Below the pieces are notes generated by a model. The model did no database searches and had not been told where the DNA came from. It was given only the letters and a program-made list of their open reading frames with translations. The translations under genes were made by a program, and so were the position numbers. A DNA stretch of 48,117 nt from a virus, in IMG/VR virus record IMGVR_UViG_3300048589_001596, positions 1-48,117 of that record; one strand, written 5' to 3'. This document shows positions 33,778 to 43,100 of this stretch, piece by piece; within the stretch, counting starts at the first letter, position 1, and every line of letters starts with the position of its first letter.

Positions 33778-34803
33778 TTGTCTCCCTCTCTGTATTCGAC
33801 CTGGTATTTTGATCGCGTCGTCCGCCGTCTCCGTCAACAGCCCCGCTTTTTCTTGAACCGATACTTCCCCACGGAAGTCGTCCACGAGAGCGAAGAAATC
33901 CTATTCGATGTTGTGGAAAGCAGCGAAGGCATCTCGCCTTATGTTCATCCGCTGCATGAAGGGAAGATCCTTACTCACAAAGGCTATAAAACCAAAAGCT
34001 ATAAGCCGGCCTACGTCAAGGAAAAGGTCGTCCATGATCCGGAGCTTCCCCTGAAGCGAATGGCGGGCGAATCTCTTGGTGGATCGATGTCGGCTGAGCA
34101 GCGCATGCGCCTCCATGTCATCAACGATGTCAATCGGCTCCGCGAAAGGCTCAACAACCGCTTGGAGGTCATGGCCGCGGAGGTCGCTAAAACCGGCAAA
34201 GCAGTCATTAAAGGTGAAGGGTTCAATCACGTCGTCGATTTCGGTCGCGCTGCGGAGCTGACTGTTGATCTCCCGGAAGCGCAAAAGTGGTCGAATCCTG
34301 ACGTCAAGATCACGGAACTTCTGGAGGAAAAAAGCCAGCTTGTCAGGGATAAATCCAATAACTCGGCCCGTGCAACCGATCTGATCATGGGACCAGGCGC
34401 GTGGAACTATTTCCGGGGGAACAACGAGGTTAAAAAAGCTGCCGACCTCCTGCGGAATGTGGACACAACGCTTGTTTTAACCCCCACCCAGCAGTCCGAA
34501 GATGTTCAGTACAAGGGACGGTTTGGCGACTTCGATGTCTTTGTACACTATGGCCGCTATCTCGACGATGGAGTCGAAAAGCGGTTTCTTGAGCCGAACG
34601 AGGTGCTGCTCACCGGCCAATCCATTGAAGGCGTCAGGCACTACGGAGCGATCAAGGACCTCAAAATCGACAACGGCGCGCGTCCATTTTTTCTGAAGAG
34701 CTGGGAGACTGAAGATCCATCTCACCGCTATATCATGATTCAGTCGGCGCCACTACTGGTTCCCTACGATCCCAACGCAACCTGTCTTTTGAAGGTTGCA
34801 TAG
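33778..34803 (+). CDS. Major capsid protein, lambda gpE family
   Basis: 341 residues, TTG start. Typical features are FFLNRYFPTEVVHESEEILF near the start, the RMAGESLGG motif at about residue 93, LIMGPGAWNYF in the middle and a C-terminal AIKDLKIDNGARPFFLKSWE. It forms the icosahedral shell with an HK97-like fold. Confidence 0.92.
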   Translation: MSPSLYSTWYFDRVVRRLRQQPRFFLNRYFPTEVVHESEEILFDVVESSEGISPYVHPLHEGKILTHKGYKTKSYKPAYVKEKVVHDPELPLKRMAGESLGGSMSAEQRMRLHVINDVNRLRERLNNRLEVMAAEVAKTGKAVIKGEGFNHVVDFGRAAELTVDLPEAQKWSNPDVKITELLEEKSQLVRDKSNNSARATDLIMGPGAWNYFRGNNEVKKAADLLRNVDTTLVLTPTQQSEDVQYKGRFGDFDVFVHYGRYLDDGVEKRFLEPNEVLLTGQSIEGVRHYGAIKDLKIDNGARPFFLKSWETEDPSHRYIMIQSAPLLVPYDPNATCLLKVA

Positions 34804-34805
34804 AG

Positions 34806-35111
34806 CTGAGCTGGCCCCCTGTTGAATCGGTATTTCAGACTGAAGATGGCAGATTGTTTCAGGCAGATTTTTTCGAGTATTCGGACAAATCCTCCCCTGT
34901 GAAGCCTTCTGCCTTGAAACTTCATTCGGTGATCCTGGTTCAGCCGGAGGCAGCTTCTGGGCTGACGGAGAGAGTTGCAGTGACGAATGTTGCAACCGCG
35001 AGCCGATATCTGATCAAAGAAATATCACATTCGGGTGTCGGCGTTTTCGAAATAACTCTTGAAAGAGTGCAAAACGAATTGAATGAAGCGATCACACATG
35101 GGAAATTTTAG
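34806..35111 (+). CDS. Putative head-tail connector protein
   Basis: About 101 residues if begun at the CTG at 34806 (AAGG ten bases upstream); the next start is a TTG at 34854. The extra residues (LSWPPVESVFQTEDGR) fit well with the beta-rich body, so the early start is favoured. Position directly after the capsid gene suggests a gpFII-type or similar joining protein. The sequence itself is not clearly recognisable. Confidence 0.55.
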   Translation: MSWPPVESVFQTEDGRLFQADFFEYSDKSSPVKPSALKLHSVILVQPEAASGLTERVAVTNVATASRYLIKEISHSGVGVFEITLERVQNELNEAITHGKF

Positions 35112-35526
35112 AGTCATTCGTAGAAAAATTCGTCAGCGGATTCGCGAAGTCCTTCGGCAGCAGCTGGGGATAAACCGTTTCAGCTCACGCACCGCGGCCC
35201 TCTCTGCTGAGGACCTGCCAGCTGCACTCATTTATTTTCCAAGTGAAAGACTTCTGGACCTGCTCGGGGACAGCCAGGAGCGGGAACTGGAGCTAAGGGT
35301 CGAGCTCGCCCTGCAGCCGCGAGAGGACCCAGAGGATGAGATGTTCGATCTGGCGGATCAGGTTGAAGACATCCTTCTTTCCGATCCTGGGCTCGAAGCC
35401 CTGGTTTCGTCGGTGGACCTTGAGTCGGCGGATTTTATCGTCGACGGCGAAGGTGATCAGGTATTTGCCGCTGCCCAACAGACCTACAGGGTCAGGTATC
35501 TAAGCGAGGACCCCAGGCCCGTATGA
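35098..35526 (+). CDS. Putative tail terminator/completion protein
   Basis: 142 residues from the ATG at 35098, overlapping the previous gene. An Arg-rich start (RVIRRKIRQRIREVLRQQ) leads to FSSRTAALSAEDLPAALIYF and a long acidic helical part, a pattern of phage tail-terminator or minor tail proteins of the lambda U type. Its stop overlaps the start of gene V, linking the head and tail modules. Confidence 0.6.
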   Translation: MGNFRVIRRKIRQRIREVLRQQLGINRFSSRTAALSAEDLPAALIYFPSERLLDLLGDSQERELELRVELALQPREDPEDEMFDLADQVEDILLSDPGLEALVSSVDLESADFIVDGEGDQVFAAAQQTYRVRYLSEDPRPV

Positions 35527-36107
35527 TGCGCGAAATGTCTGAACTTAGCCGCAGAATGGCAAATATGATCCTCCCAGGCGTCATCCAGGAGATCGACCAT
35601 CAAACTGCACTCGTGCGGGTCGAATCAGGGGAAATCAGTACAAACTGGCTCCCATATTTTCAGCGGCGGGCGTGGAAAACCATCGACTGGGATCCTCCAG
35701 AAGTGGGGGAACCCTGCCTTGTGCTCTCGCCAGGCGGTGAGCTGGCTGCTGGCTTTGTGCTAACCGGGCTCTATTCTGAGGAGAAGCCAGCCCCGTCCAA
35801 AGACCCCAATCTCATATTGCGGAAATTTAGCGATGGTTTGACATATTCCTATGACCTTGGAACCCACACGCTGACCATGGCGAAGGAATCGGGCCTCACC
35901 CTCAAGATAAAAGCCGATCGGTTGGACATTGAAACCGCCAAGGCATCAATCAAAAACGAAAAGGGCGAGCTGATCTCGCTTCTGGCTGAAGTTCTTGGGG
36001 TAATCGCAACGTCGAAGACTCCAACCCTTTTTGGTCCGCAGCTCTCCACTGACAATGCCGAGAAGCTGCCGCCAATCAAAACAAAATTGGAAAGCTTCGG
36101 AGGATAG
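35523..36107 (+). CDS. V: Baseplate spike protein, P2 gpV-like
   Basis: 194 residues. An N-terminal OB-like part (LPGVIQEIDHQTALVRVESG, then WLPYFQRRA and GEPCLVLSPGGELAAGFVLT) is followed by a repeating beta segment (SYDLGTHTLTM, LKIKADRLDIETAKASI). This is the layout of P2 V, the membrane-piercing spike at the baseplate centre. ATG overlaps the preceding stop. Confidence 0.87.
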   Translation: MMREMSELSRRMANMILPGVIQEIDHQTALVRVESGEISTNWLPYFQRRAWKTIDWDPPEVGEPCLVLSPGGELAAGFVLTGLYSEEKPAPSKDPNLILRKFSDGLTYSYDLGTHTLTMAKESGLTLKIKADRLDIETAKASIKNEKGELISLLAEVLGVIATSKTPTLFGPQLSTDNAEKLPPIKTKLESFGG

Positions 36108-36110
36108 GCG

Positions 36111-36299
36111 ATGCCGCTAAAGGGTAGTGAAGAAGTATTGGCCAAGGCCCTCCAGTCTTCAATGAAAGCCGCGAAAACCTATGACGAAGCCTGGCAAAAG
36201 TTTGCAGAAATCGTCATAGACCACATTGCTGAAAATGCGATTGCCATTGGCACTGCCCCAAGTGGCGGCGGCCCGATCGTGGATGGGAAGATTCAATGA
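36111..36299 (+). CDS. Small baseplate-region protein of unknown function
   Basis: 62 residues. The ending (GTAPSGGGPIVDGKIQ) is seen in small conserved proteins between V and W in P2-type tail modules. It overlaps the next gene by four bases. Probably structural or an assembly factor. Confidence 0.6.
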   Translation: MPLKGSEEVLAKALQSSMKAAKTYDEAWQKFAEIVIDHIAENAIAIGTAPSGGGPIVDGKIQ

Positions 36300-36619
36300 T
36301 GGGAATGGATGAAAAGTCCGGGCTTATGATTTCTGGCGAAGAATATGCCCGACAGTGCATCAGACGACTGATGAAAACTCTGAAGCGGTCGATGATCATG
36401 TACCGGGAACTTGGGCCGGATTTTCAGCCTTACCTTGCCGCCCCCATGACCGATGTTTGGATGCTGAGTCTTAGCGGTGAACTGATTGACAGCGCAGAAA
36501 GCCTGCTCCCTGAACTAAAGGTGCTCATTGTTAACTCGTCTGTGGAAGATGGATCATTGACCACAACAGTGTCTGTGCAGTGGCAGGAATCAGTTTTTAC
36601 AGTGAGTGACGCTGCTTGA
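36296..36619 (+). CDS. W: Baseplate wedge protein, P2 gpW/T4 gp25-like
   Basis: 107 residues, ATG overlapping the previous stop. The pattern (MDEKSG near the start, REL/G in the middle, PELKVLIVNSSVEDG near the end) fits the gp25-like baseplate proteins. The stop overlaps the TTG start of gene J. Confidence 0.75.
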   Translation: MMGMDEKSGLMISGEEYARQCIRRLMKTLKRSMIMYRELGPDFQPYLAAPMTDVWMLSLSGELIDSAESLLPELKVLIVNSSVEDGSLTTTVSVQWQESVFTVSDAA

Positions 36620-37449
36620 CGACCGCTCCGAAAATTGAAGAAGAACTGAATTTTGAAGCCATCTTCGACGAGAAAATCAACCGCTTCACACAAAGTTATC
36701 AGACGCAGTTTCCTTCATTCAAAAGGCCTGCACCGGTTGACCCTATCTTTCGTGCCCTTTCTGAGCTGGCAATGTCGGAGCTTATGATTAGGGCTAGAAT
36801 AAACGCTGCGGGCATGGCTCAGCTTCTCCGATACTCGGAAGATCTGAATTTCCTTTTTTTCGGCATGAGACGTGATGGCGAATCACTCGAAGCGTTCCGG
36901 GAAAGAATGAGGCTCAATCTCCATAAGGCATCACCCGCAGGGCCGCTCGAAATGTACCGAAGCCTGGCTCTTGCTTCGGCCAATGAAGGTGCAAGGACCC
37001 CTGACGAGTTTTCGGTGCTGGATGCATATGCTGAGACCGTCGATGACAAGGTTGTGGTTCACCTTCAGCCAAACATAAAAATTGAACCGGATATGGCCAT
37101 CATCTTGAAAAAGGTGGTCGACTTCATTGGCCAGGATCATATCAAGCCGGCATTTGATTTATTCGATGTTGTGGCTGCCGAGTCGAGGATCGTCAATGTC
37201 CAGGCAAGAGCCAAACTTGCGCCGGGAAAGGGTCAGGCATTCCTCAACGACTTAAAGGAGGATTTTGCCAAAAAAGTCTGGGAGCGATCGAGGCTGGGCC
37301 TCAATCTTCCTCTTTCATGGATTTACTCACAGCTCCATGTCGAAGGCATCTCATCCATATCAATCTTAACGCCAGTCGATGATCTGGAAGCAAAGAAAAA
37401 TGAATTCATTGTCCTTAACACCATTGTTCTGACACCGGTTACCGCTTGA
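36616..37449 (+). CDS. J: Baseplate J-like protein
   Basis: 277 residues, TTG start overlapping the W stop. Family traits are seen: AMSELMIRARINAAGMAQLL near residue 50, LEAFRERMRLNLHKASPAGP near residue 96, and HLQPNIKIEPD further on. P2 J forms the baseplate wedge edge. The stop overlaps the TTG of the next gene. Confidence 0.87.
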   Translation: MTTAPKIEEELNFEAIFDEKINRFTQSYQTQFPSFKRPAPVDPIFRALSELAMSELMIRARINAAGMAQLLRYSEDLNFLFFGMRRDGESLEAFRERMRLNLHKASPAGPLEMYRSLALASANEGARTPDEFSVLDAYAETVDDKVVVHLQPNIKIEPDMAIILKKVVDFIGQDHIKPAFDLFDVVAAESRIVNVQARAKLAPGKGQAFLNDLKEDFAKKVWERSRLGLNLPLSWIYSQLHVEGISSISILTPVDDLEAKKNEFIVLNTIVLTPVTA

Positions 37450-37847
37450 TAGACATCCACTACAGAAAGTTTATTCCAGCCTATTCGCCTGAGGTATCCA
37501 TTCCAATTCGCGACGGGAAAAATTCCAGGTTTCACGAAGCTTTGCTTTGGGAGTTTGCTCTCGGTGAACTTGAACAATATATCGTTGACGTGGAATTAAT
37601 ATTTCCCGACATCATAAAATTTATGAAGTATCGCGGCACTCTTCACTCGATGAAGCTGGCGCTTTCCTGGGTAGGATTCTCAAATGCAAAAATAATTCGT
37701 CTTACCCGGAAAACCTATGAAGTGGATCCAGGCAAGTCATTCAATACCCTCCAGACCAAAGCCATCCAGAGCGCCTGCAGGCAGTCATCTCCTGCCATCA
37801 GCACTCTTAAGCGTATATTTCACAATGATTTTTCAGTGAGTTTTTGA
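37446..37847 (+). CDS. I: Tail protein I-like baseplate component
   Basis: 133 residues, TTG start overlapping the J stop. The middle (FMKYRGTLHSMKLALSWVGF) corresponds to the P2 I motif of a KGT-I-x-x-I-(R/K) helix and glycine. It is shorter than P2 I (about 176). In P2 the next genes are H and G (fibre and chaperone); here the sheath gene follows at once, so the fibre genes are missing from this place. Confidence 0.65.
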   Translation: MIDIHYRKFIPAYSPEVSIPIRDGKNSRFHEALLWEFALGELEQYIVDVELIFPDIIKFMKYRGTLHSMKLALSWVGFSNAKIIRLTRKTYEVDPGKSFNTLQTKAIQSACRQSSPAISTLKRIFHNDFSVSF

Positions 37848-38426
37848 TTGTCCGATCCAGATTATTTGAACGGAATACGAGTTGTTAAAGGGGGAGATGA
37901 GGTTCGCATCATCCTCACCCCTAACCAGGCAGTGGTGGGGGTTGTTGGTACAGCACCCAAGGCGAGCGACGTTCTTCTGCCAGCAGAGACGCCGGTCGTA
38001 TTTTTTAAAAAGAAGGATGCGCTTGATGCGATCCTGCCTGACCCCAAGCAAGCGACGAATGAAGAGGAAAAGGGTACTCTCCACGCGTCGGTTGAAGCGA
38101 TCTTCAACCAGCGTACCCGGACGGTTATTGTTGTTCGTTCCAAATCGGAATCGACTGATAACCTGCTCAAGGCAATTGAAAAGCTTTTGGAAGCTGAGGC
38201 TTTAACCAACTATAAACCAAAAATTCTTTGTGCTCCTGGGCATACTGCACAAATCCCGACTGACGCCCCGACGCCAACTCCCGTCCCAACACCAGCTCCG
38301 ACGCCGACCCCAACTCCTGAAAACGATCCGGTACCAACTCCTGAAAACGATCCGGTACCAACTCCGCTGCGCAGCGCCCGCAATGCCGGTATGCCATTGA
38401 ATATGAAAGCAAAAGTGAATGCCTGA
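37848..38426 (+). CDS. FI: Contractile tail sheath, N-terminal part (split FI)
   Basis: 192 residues, TTG start directly after the I stop. Residues 1-130 match the P2 FI sheath N-terminus (LNGIRVVKGGDEVR, VVGVVGTAPKA, PKILCAPGHT). The chain then enters a Pro/Thr-rich stretch (about residues 138-176, including a twofold TPENDPVP repeat) and ends at TGA 38424. The remaining sheath continues in the next ORF in the +1 frame with an 8-nt overlap. Sheaths are normally one chain of about 390 residues or more. Confidence 0.8.
   Translation: MSDPDYLNGIRVVKGGDEVRIILTPNQAVVGVVGTAPKASDVLLPAETPVVFFKKKDALDAILPDPKQATNEEEKGTLHASVEAIFNQRTRTVIVVRSKSESTDNLLKAIEKLLEAEALTNYKPKILCAPGHTAQIPTDAPTPTPVPTPAPTPTPTPENDPVPTPENDPVPTPLRSARNAGMPLNMKAKVNA
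38311..38358 (+). repeat. 24-bp tandem repeat in the sheath linker
   Basis: Two identical 24-base units (38311-38334 and 38335-38358) encode TPENDPVP twice. Being a multiple of three, copy-number changes would alter linker length without shifting the frame. Confidence 0.9.
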
Positions 38427-39162
38427 AGTAAACGCCGACCCAATCGCAGGAAAACTGGTTTCCGTAGCAAAGCGCCTCAATGCCATCGCAATTGCAGACG
38501 CTCCGGACTCGAAAGAGCAGGACTATCGAAATGCGAACGGCAGTGAACGTCTTTACATCATTAATCCCAAAGCGAAGCAAGCGTCAGATAAAACCTCCCG
38601 CTTCGTCCCAGCAAGCGCTCATGCAGCGGGTGTTTTCGGACGTATCAATTTTTGGGAATCTCCTTCAAACCAGGAGATCGAAGGGATTATTGGAACTTCC
38701 CGTACAATTTCTTTTGCTCTCGATGATCCAGAATCTGAAGCTCAAAAGCTGAATGCAATCCAGGTTGCAACCATCGTGCGCCTTAATGGTTTTAGATTGT
38801 GGGGTATTCGCGGAAGCGGAATCCAGACAGATCTCAAGACAAACCAGATTCAAAAGGTCAGGATTTCTGATGCCATCAAAGAGGCGTTGATATCGTCCCA
38901 CCTTTATGCGGTCGCGCGTAATTTAACACGGACATATTTCGAAACGGTTGTTGCAAGCGTGAACAAATATCTTGGCGATTTGCAAACTACTGGAGCAATT
39001 GCAGGTGGCACCTGTTACGCCAAGGCGGAAGCGAATACTCCCCAAAATCTCTTTGATGGAAAAGCCTGGTTTGTGTACGAGTTCACTCCATCGCCTGTGT
39101 CGGAAACACTGACTTTCGAGGAACAAATCACTGACAAATATCTTGCCAATCTCATCGCTTAA
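38419..39162 (+). CDS. FI: Contractile tail sheath, C-terminal part (split FI)
   Basis: 247 residues, ATG inside the end of the previous ORF (ATGCCTGA). It begins where the P2 sheath continues (DPIAGKLVSVAKRLNAIAI) and contains FVPASAHAAGVFGRINFWES, SPSNQEIEGIIGTS, VRLNGFRLWGIRG and the closing TLTFEEQITDKYLANL. The whole C-terminal sheath, including the inner-tube contact and polymerisation strands, is therefore present. Translation may restart at the overlap or a +1 shift may join both parts. Confidence 0.85.
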   Translation: MPEVNADPIAGKLVSVAKRLNAIAIADAPDSKEQDYRNANGSERLYIINPKAKQASDKTSRFVPASAHAAGVFGRINFWESPSNQEIEGIIGTSRTISFALDDPESEAQKLNAIQVATIVRLNGFRLWGIRGSGIQTDLKTNQIQKVRISDAIKEALISSHLYAVARNLTRTYFETVVASVNKYLGDLQTTGAIAGGTCYAKAEANTPQNLFDGKAWFVYEFTPSPVSETLTFEEQITDKYLANLIA

Positions 39163-39173
39163 GGTTCCATTTT

Positions 39174-39686
39174 TTGCCACTTCCCAAGTTTTTAAAGAAT
39201 TTTAATGTCCAGATTAACGGATTTGATTATAAGCTACGCGCCGAAGAAATCACTCTCCCGAAGATTAAAATCAAAACAGAAGAGTTTCAGGCTTCGACCA
39301 TGCATGGACCGGTGGAGGTAGGCGTCTCGCTGGAGAAGCTTGAGTCCACCATCAAGCTCCTGGAAATTCCGTCAGAAATCCTGCTTGCAACGGGATTTTC
39401 GGTCGGTGGAAACGTCACAACGCTCGTTACAGGCGCACGCCAGCGGCAGGGGTCGGAAGCTGAGCCCATGACCGCAATCATGCAGGGGTGGATCAAAGGG
39501 CTCGACTTCGGCACATGGAAGGCAGGGGATGTCAAAGCCGCAAACCTCACGATTGAGATGTCTGTTTATCGATACTCCTTCAAACTTGAAGATGTTCCGC
39601 TTATCAATATCGATTTGGAAAACGGGATTCAATTCATATCGGGCGTTGACTATGGTGATTCTGTTCGCAAAGCACTGAGAGTGTAA
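39174..39686 (+). CDS. FII: Major tail tube protein, P2 FII-like
   Basis: 170 residues, TTG start with AAGG upstream. MPLPKFLKNFNVQINGFDY and the following ITLPKIKIKTEEFQA match the tail-tube family, as do MHGPVEVGVSLEKLE and INIDLENGIQFISGVD near the end. It forms the inner tube inside the sheath. The stop overlaps the start of E by one base. Confidence 0.9.
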   Translation: MPLPKFLKNFNVQINGFDYKLRAEEITLPKIKIKTEEFQASTMHGPVEVGVSLEKLESTIKLLEIPSEILLATGFSVGGNVTTLVTGARQRQGSEAEPMTAIMQGWIKGLDFGTWKAGDVKAANLTIEMSVYRYSFKLEDVPLINIDLENGIQFISGVDYGDSVRKALRV

Positions 39687-39985
39687 TGGAAATAAAATTA
39701 AAATGGCCATTTGAATACGAAGGCATTCGCTACGAGTCAATTAAGGTACCTGACTACATTCAGGTTGGTCATCGGCGGATATACGCGAAAAGCAAGGATC
39801 TTGAGAAAGAGGACGCGGGCATTACGCTTTGCGCTACGCTGTGTGAAATTCCTGAGAAAGCGTTTGATCGCTTATCCCTTGATGACTTTGAAAAGGTGAC
39901 AGGCGCAGTCAGGGATCTATTTAATTCCGCAGGCCAAAAAAAACAGAAACCTCAGCCGAAGAAAGGAACCTCGCGCGCGTCGTGA
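39686..39985 (+). CDS. E: Tail assembly chaperone E (zero-frame product)
   Basis: 99 residues. The sequence (FEYEGIRYESIKVPDYIQVG, later FDRLSLDDFEKVTG) fits the P2 gpE tail-assembly proteins. It ends with a Lys-rich tail. A run of eight A (39936-39943) read as CAA AAA AAA CAG gives a -1 slippery heptamer; the -1 frame is open from there to 40131, producing an E-E' fusion as in P2 and lambda G/GT. Sits between tube and tape measure, as expected. Confidence 0.8.
   Translation: MEIKLKWPFEYEGIRYESIKVPDYIQVGHRRIYAKSKDLEKEDAGITLCATLCEIPEKAFDRLSLDDFEKVTGAVRDLFNSAGQKKQKPQPKKGTSRAS
39936..39943 (+). promoter_or_regulatory. Predicted -1 ribosomal frameshift site (A8)
   Basis: In the E frame the codons are CAA AAA AAA CAG, which gives the A-AAA-AAA heptamer. 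Slippage by one base backwards continues as ACA GAA ACC and on into E' without a stop until 40129. This arrangement is conserved between tube and tape-measure genes of tailed phages. Confidence 0.7.
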
Positions 39986-40131
39986 GGCTTCTTCATAAAG
40001 AATATGGATTTTCTGCGAGAGAGATTCTGTCGATGAGCGAGGATGATTGCCTATATTGGTTGTCATCTCTCGACCAATCAGGATCTGCATCCGCTTCTTC
40101 TGAAGACGACGTCTGGGTAAACGACGAGTGA
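39982..40131 (+). CDS. Tail assembly protein E' (frameshift extension)
   Basis: The -1 frame gives (from a possible GTG at 39982) VRLLHKEYGFSAREILSMSE and an acidic tail ending VWVNDE. The LLHKEYGFSAREILSMS part resembles P2-type E' segments (REYGW-x-P-x-E-(I/V)-L). It is most likely made only as the E-E' fusion, running from 39686 through the slip site to 40131. The stop overlaps the GTG start of the tape-measure gene. Confidence 0.65.
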   Translation: MRLLHKEYGFSAREILSMSEDDCLYWLSSLDQSGSASASSEDDVWVNDE

Positions 40132-43100
40132 ATTCCAAAAAACAGGTAATGATTGAGATCGCGGCGGGCTTTCAAGGCTCGTTCGATTCTGTCTTCGCGT
40201 CAGCCGGTGAACGAATTGGAAACCTTAAGAAAAAACTTTCCGAGCTTGATCTTGCGTCGAGAAGTGTTTCCAGCCTGAAAGAACTCCAGACTGCGACAGA
40301 GCAGTTCAAGTCCAAGATTGAGGACGCTCAAAAAGTTATTCCGGGACTCGAGGATTCCCTGACAGCTGCCGCTCAGACCCAGGAACTGCAGAAGAGAAAA
40401 ACTGCGGAACTCAGGACTGAAGTTGAAAAGCATCTTGGTGTCTTGAAAGATGCCAAAGCGAAAGAGGCTGCACTGAAGGATGAAGTCAGGCGCCTTTCAG
40501 CAGCCAAAGCGGAGCAAAAGACTCGATTCAAGGAAGCCAAAGCGGCAGTCAAGACGCTGGGTGACGCTTTTGAGCAATCGAAGGCGGCCTACTGGAATCA
40601 TGTGGAAGCCACAAAGCAGGCTGTACTCGCATCCAAGCTCAATTCAGAGCAGATGGCTGCGGAATCTGCCAGGTCCAGCAATCTTAAGATGGAGTTGAAC
40701 AAGAGCCTGCAGGCATACCTAACTGCCAAGGAAAAGCTTCCCGAATACAGAGCTGCCGTTGAAAGAACCACCACCGCTCTCATCGAACAAAAAGTTCTCG
40801 TTGCCAATGTTACGAGCGGAATCAAATCTCTAAGTCAGTCCTATGCCTCTTCCAAAACAGCGCTGGTGGGACATAAAGCAGCCGTGGAAGTGGACAATAA
40901 AGCTCTGGTTCAGAACGGTCAGCACGTCGACCAGCTCAAAGCCAAACTGGACAACGCTGAAGCTGAACTCAAAGAAAACACGGCAGCGTTCGAGAAGCAA
41001 ACGGCAGCTCTTAAAAGCTATGAGCATGCCTTGGAAGCGGCGGGTCATGAGGTCAAGGACCTTGCCAGACTTGAAAGCCATCTAGCCCAGGAAACCGCCA
41101 GGACTCAAAGGTCACATGATCTCGCAAGTCGCCGAAAGAAGGCCGCTGACCGGGGCAGTGAACTCCGGGGAGACATCGTTGGCGGTGCGTTTGAGTTGAC
41201 AGGCCTGGCATTAACTCTCGGAACGCCCATCAAAATTGCTGCTCAATTTGATCATGCGATGGCCAAAGTCGGGGCGCAGACAATGGCAACGGCAGAGGAA
41301 ATGAAGGTCCTTACCCAGGAAGCGAGGCGATTGGGTGACACCACTGTTTTCTCGTCTTCCGAGGCTGCTCTTGCGGAGTCCTATCTTGCCACGGCAGGCT
41401 TTGGTGTCCAGGACATCGTTGATTCTCTCAAAGGCGTGCTCGACCTGGCAGCCGCCGGGGAGGTTGGCCTGGGTGAAGCTGCAGAGATGGCGAGCAATAT
41501 GCTCGCAGGATTCAAACTGGATGCCACTGATATGGTACGGGTGGCCAACGTCATGACTGCGACATTTATTTCGACAAACACTAACCTGACCGGGTTGGCA
41601 GAAACCATGAAATATGTGGCACCCATAGCCAGCGCTCTTGGAGCCTCGATCGAGGAGGTGTCTGCGGCTTCTGGGCTTTTGGGAAATGTAGGTCTGCAAG
41701 GTTCCATGGCTGGCACGGCTCTGAGAGCCATGTATCAGCGCCTAGCATCACCTCCTGCCGCAGGCCGCGAGGCCTTGAAGCAATTGAATGTCACTCTTCG
41801 GGATGCGCACAAGAACCTCCTGCCTCTGCCGAATATTCTCGAGCAGCTCGACAAGCAGCTTGCGGGAAAAGGTACGGCAGAAAGGGCCAAGTACATCAAA
41901 GACATTTTCGGAGAGGAGGCTGCGGCAGGCGCCACTGAGCTGCTCGGCGCTGCAGGGTCTGGAAGTCTCAAGTTTGAGATCAAAAAGCTTGAGATGGCAC
42001 CGACCTTTCGCGCATCACTGAAGTATCTGCAGGACAGCATGACCTCGGCTGATTTGAAGGTTTTGGAAAATCGGTTTGGCATTGCATTCAAGGAAGGCAT
42101 GTCCAAATCAGCCAGGATCACAGAATTGTCAAAAGCTTTCACCGGGCTGAAAGGAAACGATTTTGAGAAGCGGTTTGCTGAGATTTTCCGTTTTACCCCG
42201 ACTCTTGACAAGATGGAATTGGATCTGGATACCAAGGCAGCTCAGGCGAAGCTCAAGGAACTAAAAATTGATCGTCGCGGCGGGGATAAAAAGGACAAAT
42301 CTTTCGATCAGTTGACGAAGGAAGTCGAAGTGGCTCTGGCTGCCCTTCCCGAACCGAAGCGACTGGAAGCCATGTCTGTGCTGTTCTCAAGATCCAAAAA
42401 TGAAATGCGAGCCTTGATGCAGGAGGCAGCGCAGGGCGAACCTAAATTCAGGCAGCTTACGGACGCTCTTGAGAAGACAAACTCAGCTCAAGAGATATCA
42501 GAGAGGCTGAATAATACTGCTATTGGCTCCTGGAAAAACCTACAGTCCTCGGTCGAAGCCGTTGCAATTTCTGCCGGAACAATCTTTTTACCAAAACTTG
42601 CTGAAATGATGAAGGTGCTGGCAGATGGCGCACTTAAGGTTTCTGGTATGGTGACGGAGCATGAAAACCTTGTGGCAGTAATCGGATACTTTGGTGCTGC
42701 TCTCGCTATGAGCAAAGCTGCCATGATCAGCTATAAGGCTGTACTATGGGCGCTCAGCGGTGCGCTTGAAATTATAACGTTCGCGCAAACAGCTCTAAAT
42801 GTTGTTATGAATATGAACCCGGTGGTTGCGACGATTACAGGAATGGTTCTCCTCATTACTGCAATGTGGGCGGCTATCAAAAACTGGGATTCAATCATGC
42901 AATGGCTAAAAGATGCAAAGAAATGGATTGCTCTTTTCTGGGAGGAAGATCTCAAACCAATCATGAAGTCCATTGGTGAGTTTCTTTCTTTTGGAGAAAC
43001 CCGTGACCTGAAGTTTTCCAGGAAAATAGAGCTTGAGGAAAGCGGGCAGGCATTCCAAAGCCGCATCCCTGAGATTTCTCAAAGAACGCTTCAGGACGAC

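Noticed and set aside
36111-38358. CRISPR-like repeats
   Set aside because: The only close direct repeat is the two-copy 24-bp unit in the sheath linker; there are no spaced repeats anywhere in the window.
38419-38426. Sheath break as simple sequencing error
   Set aside because: Considered likely at first, but the second ORF has its own ATG in the overlap and the first ends in a structured linker; the same geometry recurs in the exonuclease. Not excluded, so listed as a test rather than a conclusion.
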